This document shows positions 1 to 7,015 of a stretch of 13,514 nt of DNA, piece after piece (position 1 is the first letter of the stretch; every line of letters starts with the position of its first letter). Under the pieces are notes generated by a model. The model was not told where the DNA came from, did not search any database, and saw only the letters and a program-made list of their open reading frames with translations. The stretch is from an uncultured Selenomonadales bacterium (GTDB lineage Bacteria > Bacillota > Negativicutes > Selenomonadales > Selenomonadaceae), in contig CAMVIO010000031.1 of the NCBI GenBank assembly GCA_947167555.1, positions 1 to 13,514 of the forward strand, in the 5' to 3' direction. The position numbers were made by a program, and so were the translations under genes.

Positions 1-1113
1 GTAATAGCGCGTGTCGAGATTGTACCAGCCCTCGGCGGCGAGCTTTCCGCCGTAGACGTCCGCGTGCACATCCGTGAAATTGATCATTGCGTCCTCGTAA
101 TCGATTTCCCCGTCCACGTTCGAGAAATCCAGGGCTGGAATCCTGAGCCTGTCGAAATGCAGCGTGCCCTTGCCGACGGGGCGTGTCACTTCGCCCTCGA
201 AGTGTACCGCCATGGAGAGCGGGTCGTGTACGTCCATGCCGAAGCCCAGCGACGACGGGTCCACCGCGTCTATCAACATCATCAGGTCGCATTGCGGTAC
301 TGTCTTCTTGAAATCGATGATTCCCTCCACGAATATGCCGCTGCCGATCATGGTGCCGCCGAAGGGCCCGGTGGCCAGCTTGAGCTTCATCTTGTCCTTC
401 GAGTCGAGATCCATGTGCAGACGGACCGCTTCCAGCAGATAATGGCGTTCCCGATAAAAAACCTCGAGCATGCAATTATCCAGAAGAATATGGAGATCGA
501 GCCACTCCCCGCTGTGATTGAAATTTTTCCATTCCTGTTCCGCCTGCTGCCGTTCCCGTTGACGTTTTTCCTCCGCCTCGGCGAGGATCTGGGCCTCGGT
601 CTTGTCTTCGTCCCGGGCTTTCAGCTTCGGTTTCTTTTTCGGCTGCGCACGAGGTGCGGGCGAACGGACGAAATCGACGCTCATATCCTCGTTCAGGCGG
701 ATGGACAGCTTTGCGCGGTTCAGCTCCAGACGTTCTATCGACGTCGAGGAGAAACGCTGGAGCAACGTGTCGAGAATATCCACCGTGAACTCGCCGTCGG
801 GGATATAGAGGATGCGCTTGCCTTCCGGGTCCTTCCATTCCAGTCCTTCAAAGTAGACGTACCCAAAGGGGGAAGCAAGGATGTGTTCCGCAGTGATCGT
901 GCCGCTCAGGAGGTCCTGATCTTCCATCGCTTTGTTGAAAAGCCAGGCTGCGCTTAGGCTGTAAAGCTCCAGCAGCAGAAAAAAGCCAATCAGAAGCCCC
1001 GGCACAATATAATACAGCGGATGGGAAAACTTTTTCCGCAGCCAAAGCTTTTTGAGGCGGGCGGGGTTGTCCGCGAATGCCGTACCCAGCCATTCCCTGT
1101 GCTTGTGATTCAT
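1..1113 (-). CDS. AsmA-like membrane-anchored envelope protein (3' end cut off by the window edge)
   Basis: The reading frame is open from an ATG at 1113 to position 1, giving 371 residues with no stop, so the C-terminus lies outside the window. Residues 1-32 are basic and cytosolic-looking. Residues about 33-58 form one hydrophobic membrane segment. About 155-195 is a highly charged Lys/Glu/Arg/Gln stretch. After about 200 come short beta-like repeats ending in a motif of the type DVHADVYGGKLAAEGWYNL, with the 'YGGKL..EG' pattern typical of AsmA/TamB/DUF748-type proteins. Known members are inner-membrane-anchored, project into the periplasm and are linked to lipid or outer-membrane traffic. 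The start is supported by AGGA eight bases upstream. One base separates it from the stop of the preceding gene, so translation is probably coupled. Its place as the last visible gene of an ABC exporter operon is unusual. Family assignment is fairly sure; its role in export is inference. Confidence 0.75.
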   Translation of the reverse strand, partial: MNHKHREWLGTAFADNPARLKKLWLRKKFSHPLYYIVPGLLIGFFLLLELYSLSAAWLFNKAMEDQDLLSGTITAEHILASPFGYVYFEGLEWKDPEGKRILYIPDGEFTVDILDTLLQRFSSTSIERLELNRAKLSIRLNEDMSVDFVRSPAPRAQPKKKPKLKARDEDKTEAQILAEAEEKRQRERQQAEQEWKNFNHSGEWLDLHILLDNCMLEVFYRERHYLLEAVRLHMDLDSKDKMKLKLATGPFGGTMIGSGIFVEGIIDFKKTVPQCDLMMLIDAVDPSSLGFGMDVHDPLSMAVHFEGEVTRPVGKGTLHFDRLRIPALDFSNVDGEIDYEDAMINFTDVHADVYGGKLAAEGWYNLDTRYY

Positions 1114-1114
1114 A

Positions 1115-1687
1115 TCATTTTCCTGTCAGAGCCAGCACCTTCGCTTTGAATTCTTCCGCCGGAAGCTCGGCGAGGGAACGGATCTTTTCCGCCAGCGGGG
1201 TGACCGATGCGGGCGCCACGGTGGTTTCGCTTGCGCGCACCTTTTCCTGCACAGCGGCCTTCGCACGGGCCCAGAAATCCGTCGGCTGTTCCACCGCCGC
1301 GCGCAGCACGCCGGCCTCGTCACGTTCGACCGCCTGTTCAAATCCCTCTTCGATCATCCGCACCAGCTCGCTGTAGAGGATATCCTCGCGATATTGGATC
1401 GGCTTGTAATCCATCTTATATTCGCCGTAAGAAAAACCTTCGATCTTCGAGCGCACGTTCACCAGCGCGGCGTCCGTCTCTCGCCCAGCGCAGCCGATGA
1501 AATACCGGCGCTGGATCGTGAAGCGCTCGTCCGGCTCCTCGCAGATATAGAGCTCGATGTGGACGTCGCCGATCGTGATGCGCCCGATATGCTTCATCGT
1601 CATCCCGTCGTCGTTCGCCGACGTGACGATGATTCGCTTCATTTCGCGAAAATGCTCTTCCGTAAACTCGTCCCAGTTCAGTTTCAT
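1115..1687 (-). CDS. Hypothetical protein of 190 residues, exporter-operon member
   Basis: I do not recognise this protein. It has no signal peptide and no membrane segment, so it is probably cytosolic. The N-terminal half (about 1-105) is a mixed acidic/basic, alpha/beta-looking region with one Cys in 'FIGCAGRE'. The middle (about 105-150) is strongly helical and acidic. After an Ala/Thr/Pro/Val linker (about 150-163), the last 25 residues form a second amphipathic helix (LAEKIRSLAELPAEEFKAKV). The ATG at 1687 follows AAAGGGG at a normal distance. The gene sits 115 bases after the second ABC transporter and one base before the AsmA-like gene, so it is almost certainly co-transcribed with both. 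It could be a chaperone, an immunity factor or an adaptor of the exporter, but nothing in the sequence decides this. Confidence 0.8.
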   Translation of the reverse strand: MKLNWDEFTEEHFREMKRIIVTSANDDGMTMKHIGRITIGDVHIELYICEEPDERFTIQRRYFIGCAGRETDAALVNVRSKIEGFSYGEYKMDYKPIQYREDILYSELVRMIEEGFEQAVERDEAGVLRAAVEQPTDFWARAKAAVQEKVRASETTVAPASVTPLAEKIRSLAELPAEEFKAKVLALTGK

Positions 1688-1802
1688 TTGCGTTTATCCC
1701 CTTTCCGGCGAGTTGTTGTCGTAAAATACTTATTTATTCTTCGACGCCGTTCATGATTTTCCTGCATTTTTCGTCAGGAGGCAAATACTTTATTTGATGA
1801 AA

Positions 1803-4541
1803 CTACGCCACCTGCCGTTTTACGAACGACGCGAACAGGCCGTCCTTTTCCATGAGCTCGTCGAAGGAGCCGCTTTCCGCGATCTGGCCCCCGTCGAGGA
1901 CCAGGATGCGGTCGGCGCGCCGGATGGTCGACAGGCGATGGGCGACGACGATTCGCGTCACTTTCAGGCGGTCGAGACTGTCCGTCACGATGGCCTGGGA
2001 GCGGTTGTCGAGGGCGCTGGTGGCTTCGTCGCAGACGATGATCGCGGGCTTCATGGCAAGGGCCTTGGCAATCAGGATGCGCTGCCGCTGGCCGCCCGAG
2101 ATGTTTGTGCTGCCCTCGCTGACTACGGTCTGCATCTGCATCGGCATCTCTCGGATCTCATCGGCGATGCCCGCCGCCTCCGCCGCCGCCCATGCGTCGT
2201 CCAGCGTCAAATCGCTGGCGCCGACGATGTTGCGGTAGATGTCCCCGGTCATCAGCTGGCCGTTTTGCAGCACGACGCCCATCTGCGTGCGCACCGACGG
2301 GAGGTCGAGATCGGCGAGGTCCTGCCCGTCGTAATAGACCGCCCCGCTGGTGGGCGAATCGAAGCCGAGAAGCAGCCGAATCAGCGTCGATTTTCCGCAG
2401 CCGGAGCGTCCGACGATGGCCACATGCTCCCCTGCCGCCACCCGGAAGCTCACGTCATGGAGCACCTCCGGCAAGCCTTCGCCGTAGGAAAAGGATAAAT
2501 GCCTGGCTTCGAAGGCTCCTGAAAGCAGGTCGGCCTCCATTTTTTCTTCGGCGACCTCCGGCGCTTCGTCGAGAACCGGCTGCAAATTTTCCAGTAGCGG
2601 ACGAATGGCGGAAAGCTCCTCCAGAACCGGCATCACGGCGTTCAGGGACACATTGAACGCGCTGTAGGCCGCCTGGAACGCGATGAACGTGGCGACGCTC
2701 ATCGGCTCCGATATCGTGAGGATATTCGACAGTGTATTTGCCGCGTCGCCGGTTCCGCCCGCCGTCGACGTTTCCGCCAGTTCACGCAGGCCGAGATAAT
2801 AGACCGCCAACGCCAGCAGGATTGGCTGGACGGCGGCAATCACGGCGTTATAGTTTTTCAGCATGCGGGCGCTGTAGTTCCATTTCCATTCCTCGGCGAA
2901 TTTCTCGCCCCAGAGGTGGTACGCCTGCTCTTCTGCTCCCTTGACGCGGAATTTTACCAGTCCGGTGAAGATCTGCTGCAAGATGCCGGAGGTCTTGTTC
3001 TTCGCCTCGGTCATGCGCCTCTCCGATCGTACGAGGCGGTTGATGATGAAGCCGCTGAGCACCAGGTAGACGAACCAGATTCCGATTGCCGCCGCGGTGA
3101 GCTTCCAGCTGTAGTAACACATCAGGCCGAGGCTCCAGATGGAAAACACGAGATTGAAGAGAACGCCGACGAAATTCTCCGAAAACAGAGCGGTCGCCTG
3201 TTCAAGGCCAACCATGCGGTTCGCCAGGTCGCCGGACTGGAAGCGGCGGAAAAAATTCGAGGGCATGGACAGGAGACGCCCCAGAAGCGCGGCGCGAAGC
3301 GTCATGTCGCAGGATGAGGAAAGACGCAGGAACGCGACGGAACGTACCGTGGTCAGCGCCGCCGTGGTAAACCCGGCCACCATCATGACCTGCGTGACGG
3401 TGGCCAGTCCCTCCCGGTCGAGAATCGGGATGATGTCCTTGAAAACGGTTTCGGTGACGATCGGCGTAATCAGCGGAATCAGTCCTATGACGAAACTGGC
3501 TGCGACGATCGATTTCCAGTCTGACGACCAGCTCTGCCGGTACAGGAACTTGAACAAATCCCCGAAGCTGAGCTTCCGGGGGGGAAGGCCCGGATAGCAG
3601 AGGAACGCGTCCTTCTCGATTTGCGCAGCCACTTCTTCCGTGACCGTCACGCCCTCGGGATGTTCCCTCGTCACGATGCGGTAGCTTTCCGGCGTGTCCG
3701 GCAGCAGCGCGGCCAGTTCCTTTTTTTCGCCCGACGAAAGATAGCCGAGCATGACGCCGCTGTCCCCGGTGTACCAGTCTTCCTCCAAATGGATCAGGCG
3801 CATATACATTCCGCTCTTCTGGACGAGGCGGCGAAGCAGGCCGAAGGCGTCGAGCCTTTTCACCATTTCCGGCGCGATGTGGATTTCCTCGACGGGCATT
3901 TTCATGGCCTGCGCCACGCACCGCACCAGGAAGGCCACTGCCTCGACCTTCGCGTTGTCCGTTCCGCCCCCGTCCTCCGGCGGGATTTCCTCGCCCAGAA
4001 GCCCGGAGATCGTCTCGTCCACGAGGCGCCGCTGCCGCTTCGCGCGCCCTTTCAGCCGTTCCCCGCGCTGCTTGTCCTGGGACTTGAACCGCACGCCGAG
4101 CAGCATCGCGAAAATGCCCTCGTTCTCCGCAAACGCCTTCGAGAGCGTCTCCATGTCCATCGATTTGCCGCCCAGGGTAGAGCCGTCCGCCCAGGTCTTC
4201 AGCATATCGTCTCCCCGGTCCGCCAAAAGCCGCAGCCAGGGAAGCTCCACGAGCCGCCCGAACCACTGCTTCATCATCGGCGCCAGCGAAGCGGGCTCTC
4301 CGCCGGCCAGCGGCAGCAAGTCAAGCTCCGCGTCCTCGACGGCGTAAACCACCACGTCGACCATGCCGAACTCGTCCATCGAGGGAAACGCCGCCTCCCC
4401 CGGGGAAAGCTCCGTCAGGAACATTTGCCGGAAGGAATCCTGCTGCTTCGTGACGGCATAGACCTCCGCCTTTCCTGACGTCAACACGATATACGATTTT
4501 TCATCCGTCAGCGGATACCGTTTCCCCGCAGAAAGCTTCAT
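1803..4541 (-). CDS. NHLM/NHLP-type bacteriocin-system ABC transporter, ATP-binding/permease subunit with large N-terminal extension
   Basis: This is a 912-residue ABC half-transporter. Residues 1-80 look like a beta-barrel sensor of the cyclic-nucleotide-binding type, followed by a soluble alpha-helical region to about 320. Residues about 345-650 form the six-helix exporter membrane domain. The ATPase follows, with Walker A GRSGCGKST (711-719), Q-loop Q759, signature ISGGQ (814-818), Walker B IIVCDE with ATSALD (834-845) and switch His868. The order of an N-terminal extension of over 300 residues, then membrane domain, then ATPase, next to a C39-containing partner, matches the second ABC protein of NHLM bacteriocin systems (TIGR03797 type). 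It has no peptidase domain and probably pairs with the neighbouring exporter at the inner membrane. All nucleotide-binding residues are intact. The ATG at 4541 has GGAGG 11 bases upstream and lies 25 bases after the previous stop. Confidence 0.9.
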   Translation of the reverse strand: MKLSAGKRYPLTDEKSYIVLTSGKAEVYAVTKQQDSFRQMFLTELSPGEAAFPSMDEFGMVDVVVYAVEDAELDLLPLAGGEPASLAPMMKQWFGRLVELPWLRLLADRGDDMLKTWADGSTLGGKSMDMETLSKAFAENEGIFAMLLGVRFKSQDKQRGERLKGRAKRQRRLVDETISGLLGEEIPPEDGGGTDNAKVEAVAFLVRCVAQAMKMPVEEIHIAPEMVKRLDAFGLLRRLVQKSGMYMRLIHLEEDWYTGDSGVMLGYLSSGEKKELAALLPDTPESYRIVTREHPEGVTVTEEVAAQIEKDAFLCYPGLPPRKLSFGDLFKFLYRQSWSSDWKSIVAASFVIGLIPLITPIVTETVFKDIIPILDREGLATVTQVMMVAGFTTAALTTVRSVAFLRLSSSCDMTLRAALLGRLLSMPSNFFRRFQSGDLANRMVGLEQATALFSENFVGVLFNLVFSIWSLGLMCYYSWKLTAAAIGIWFVYLVLSGFIINRLVRSERRMTEAKNKTSGILQQIFTGLVKFRVKGAEEQAYHLWGEKFAEEWKWNYSARMLKNYNAVIAAVQPILLALAVYYLGLRELAETSTAGGTGDAANTLSNILTISEPMSVATFIAFQAAYSAFNVSLNAVMPVLEELSAIRPLLENLQPVLDEAPEVAEEKMEADLLSGAFEARHLSFSYGEGLPEVLHDVSFRVAAGEHVAIVGRSGCGKSTLIRLLLGFDSPTSGAVYYDGQDLADLDLPSVRTQMGVVLQNGQLMTGDIYRNIVGASDLTLDDAWAAAEAAGIADEIREMPMQMQTVVSEGSTNISGGQRQRILIAKALAMKPAIIVCDEATSALDNRSQAIVTDSLDRLKVTRIVVAHRLSTIRRADRILVLDGGQIAESGSFDELMEKDGLFASFVKRQVA

Positions 4542-4566
4542 GGCGGTTCACTTCCTCCAGAAAAAA

Positions 4567-6786
4567 TCAATCCAACGCAGCTTCTCCCTGCGTTTCCCGC
4601 TCTTTTTCCTCGATCAGCCTGCGGTACGGGCCGTCGTGCGTCATCATTTCCCGATGCGTTCCCCGTTCGGCCACTTTGCCTTTTTCCAGCACGATGATCT
4701 CATCCGCGTCGCGGATCGTCGACAGGCGGTGGGCCACGATCAGGCAGGTGCAGCCTCGGCGGCGGATGTTTGACAGTACTTTTTGCTCGGTCATCGGGTC
4801 GATGGCGCTGGTCGCCTCATCGAGGACGAGGATGGACGGATTGCCGGCCAGGGCGCGGGCAATCTCCAGCCGTTGCCGCTGCCCGCCGCTGAAATTCAGC
4901 CCGCCTTCGGCCACCTCGGCCTCGTAGCCGCCCGCAAGCCGCAGGATATCATCATGGATGCAGGCGTCCTGCGCCGCCAGCACGATGTCTTCCTTGGGCA
5001 CGGACTTGTCGAACAGCGAGATATTTTCGCGTACCGTGCCGGAAATCTGGAACACGTCCTGATCTACCGTGGCAATCGAGCTGACCAGCACGGCCCGGGG
5101 AATCTCCCGGCGCTTCACGCCGTCGAAGAGCACGTCCCCCGACCATTCCTCGTAAAGCCCGGACGCGAGCTTCGCCAATGTTGATTTGCCGCTGCCCGAC
5201 GCGCCCACGATGGCGGCCCAATGCCCCGGCGTCAGGGAAAGATTGAAATTTTCCAAAAGCGGCGGGTCCAGCGGGCTGTAGCCGAAGTTCACGTCCCGCA
5301 TGGTGAGCTCGCCGGACAAGCGATTGCCCTTGAAGGTGATCGTCTGCGTCTCGTCGGGGTAATTGAGGCTGTCGATCGGATACCGTCTCACGTCGTCGAG
5401 ACGCTGCATCTGCATTTCCGTCGTCCGTATGACGTCGCTGAGGGCCAGGATCTTTTGCATCGGCTCCTGGAATTTGGCAATCAAACTGTTCACCGCAGTA
5501 TAGACGCCGGCGGTCATCAGGCCTTCCATGATGGAAAAGCCGCCCACGGTCATGACCAGCGCCCCGGAAATCCCCGCGAGGAGCGTCGGCAGGAGGCGCA
5601 CCTTAAGCGACCAGATCTGCATTTCCTGATTGGCGACGAGGGCCTTGGCGGCGTAGCCCGCCCATTTCCCGAACAGGTCGGCCTCGCTTCCGCACGCCTT
5701 GACGCTGTCGATCATCATCAGCCCGTTCATCAGCACGCCGTATTCCTTGCCCTTTTCCTGCTGGATTCGCATGGTCAGGTCGGTCATGTTCCGACGCATA
5801 TAGAGGAGCACCGCGAGGTTGACGAAGCTGAAAGAAACGCCTACCAGCGTCAGCGGTACGCTGTACTGCACCAAAAGCCCCAGGTAGAACAGCGCGATGA
5901 ACATATCGAGGAGGGCGGTGGCCGCCTGTCCCGAAAGCACCGCGGCGTTGGACTCGTTGAACTGGATGCGGGAGGCCACGTCCGCCGCGTAACGCTGCTG
6001 GAAGAAGGTCACGGGCAGTCGCAGGACATGCCAGAAGAATGAGGACGAATCCGCCAGCGTCAGCTTTTTCTGCCAGTAGGTCAGCACTACCGCCCGCATG
6101 GCGTTCATGACGCCGGACAGGATCGCCGCCGCCGCCATGGCCAGGAGCAGTTTCGTCGTCCATTCGGGGTGCTTCATCGAAAAGACGTCGTCGATGAAGA
6201 TCTGGTTCATCACCGGCACGGCAAGGCCGGGGATTACCATGCAAAGCCCGAGGATCAGAATGAAGAGCAGCGCCCACTTGTCCTCGGCGAGTTTTTCGGC
6301 GACGGCTTTGGCGACGTTGTAAGGATGCCCTTCCTGCACAAAGTCTTCGCCGGGGCGGATGTTCAGATAAATGCCGGTGTAAGACGTCAGGAAATCCGCC
6401 CAGGGAACCTTCCGCCGTCCCAGCGCGGGGTCGTTCAGATAGACGATATCGTTTTCGACGCCCTCCATGACGACGAAATGATTGAACTCCCAAAAGAGGA
6501 TCAAAGGGAATTCTTTCTTCCTGAGCACTTCGGGCTTTCCGGCGAAGCCTTTCGCGACGCAGCCGAGCCGCCGGGCCGCGCGCAGGATATTCTTGGCGTT
6601 GACGCCGTCCCGGGTCACGCCGCATTCCTGCCGCAGCTTTTCCAGCGGAAGCCATTTGCCGTAATAGGCCAGCACCATTCCCAGGGACGCCGCGCCGCAC
6701 TCCGTAGCTTCCATCTGGAGGATGGTCGGCGTCTTGACGCGATGCTTCCCAAAGAAGAACTGCCGTATTCGTTCCGTAAATTCCAT
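4567..6786 (-). CDS. NHLM/NHLP-type peptidase-containing ABC exporter (C39 peptidase-permease-ATPase)
   Basis: This 739-residue protein has the classic peptidase-containing exporter layout. Residues about 15-140 are a C39 double-glycine leader peptidase with catalytic Cys30 (QMEATECGAASL), His103 (FNHFVVMEG) and Asp119 (NDPALG), all intact. Residues about 165-450 are the membrane domain. The ATPase has Walker A GASGSGKST (528-536), Q576, signature FSGGQRQR (632-639), Walker B ILVLDEATS (652-660) and His686. Known relatives cut the leader from ribosomally made peptides and export the product. It is the first gene of a minus-strand operon with the second ABC protein 25 bases downstream. The ATG at 6786 has AGGAG 11 bases upstream, slightly long. 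No precursor peptide is visible next to it, so the substrate is unknown. It could also serve a remotely encoded peptide. Confidence 0.93.
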   Translation of the reverse strand: MEFTERIRQFFFGKHRVKTPTILQMEATECGAASLGMVLAYYGKWLPLEKLRQECGVTRDGVNAKNILRAARRLGCVAKGFAGKPEVLRKKEFPLILFWEFNHFVVMEGVENDIVYLNDPALGRRKVPWADFLTSYTGIYLNIRPGEDFVQEGHPYNVAKAVAEKLAEDKWALLFILILGLCMVIPGLAVPVMNQIFIDDVFSMKHPEWTTKLLLAMAAAAILSGVMNAMRAVVLTYWQKKLTLADSSSFFWHVLRLPVTFFQQRYAADVASRIQFNESNAAVLSGQAATALLDMFIALFYLGLLVQYSVPLTLVGVSFSFVNLAVLLYMRRNMTDLTMRIQQEKGKEYGVLMNGLMMIDSVKACGSEADLFGKWAGYAAKALVANQEMQIWSLKVRLLPTLLAGISGALVMTVGGFSIMEGLMTAGVYTAVNSLIAKFQEPMQKILALSDVIRTTEMQMQRLDDVRRYPIDSLNYPDETQTITFKGNRLSGELTMRDVNFGYSPLDPPLLENFNLSLTPGHWAAIVGASGSGKSTLAKLASGLYEEWSGDVLFDGVKRREIPRAVLVSSIATVDQDVFQISGTVRENISLFDKSVPKEDIVLAAQDACIHDDILRLAGGYEAEVAEGGLNFSGGQRQRLEIARALAGNPSILVLDEATSAIDPMTEQKVLSNIRRRGCTCLIVAHRLSTIRDADEIIVLEKGKVAERGTHREMMTHDGPYRRLIEEKERETQGEAALD

Positions 6787-6848
6787 AAACGTATTGACTC
6801 CTAGCGCTTTTCCAAGACAGAAAAAAGCCTGTGAAACAAATCATACTA

Positions 6849-6863
6849 ATACTATTATAGTAT
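6849..6863 (-). promoter_or_regulatory. Probable -10 element inside a 15-bp palindrome, exporter operon
   Basis: A perfect palindrome with 7-bp arms (ATACTAT, one centre base, ATAGTAT) contains TATAAT on the minus strand at 6859-6854. It lies about 68 bases before the exporter start codon. No good -35 lies 17 bases upstream (AAATTT), so an activator or an alternative promoter spacing may be involved. A regulator dimer bound here would block RNA polymerase. Promoter and operator roles are inferred from position and symmetry. Confidence 0.45.
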
Positions 6864-6911
6864 AAGGCCTTTGTCCAAATTTTACCACAGCAAAATTTGG
6901 ACAAAGGCCTT
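6864..6911. repeat. Perfect 20-bp inverted repeat with 8-base spacer
   Basis: The left arm (6864-6883, AAGGCCTTTGTCCAAATTTT) and right arm (6892-6911) match over 20 of 20 pairs around the spacer ACCACAGC. Neither direction continues into a T-run, so it is not an ordinary intrinsic terminator. It directly abuts the palindromic -10 region of the exporter operon and covers the place where a -35 would sit. Each arm end also contains the self-complementary AAGGCCTT. It could be a regulator binding site, an RNA processing hairpin if transcribed, or a small palindromic mobile repeat. Confidence 0.85.
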
Positions 6912-6963
6912 TGGCCGGGGAATACTTTCGCGTCGTAAGGAATACGCAACATACCCCAATATA

Positions 6964-6990
6964 AAACGCCGGGCTTTTTTCCCGGCGTTT
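6964..6990 (-). terminator. Intrinsic terminator of the zinc-ribbon gene
   Basis: A 10-bp perfect stem (AAACGCCGGG / CCCGGCGTTT) with a 7-base loop starts 25 bases after the stop of the zinc-ribbon gene. It ends in TTTTAT on the minus strand. It separates that gene from the exporter operon, which must therefore have its own promoter. Confidence 0.85.
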
Positions 6991-7015
6991 GTGAGTCGTG
7001 CGTAATTGTTTCGCG

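Noticed and set aside
64..957. Long open plus-strand frame of 297 codons
   Set aside because: It is antisense to the AsmA-like gene. That frame has a membrane anchor, family-like repeats and a ribosome binding site; the plus frame has none. GC-rich codons keep the opposite strand open.
6864..6911. Inverted repeat as an intrinsic terminator
   Set aside because: Neither strand continues into a T-run after the stem, and a proper terminator for the upstream gene lies at 6964-6990.
6787..7015. Search for a double-glycine precursor peptide before the exporter
   Set aside because: No small frame with a ribosome binding site and a GG/GA-type leader end was found on either strand; the region is taken by palindromes and a terminator.
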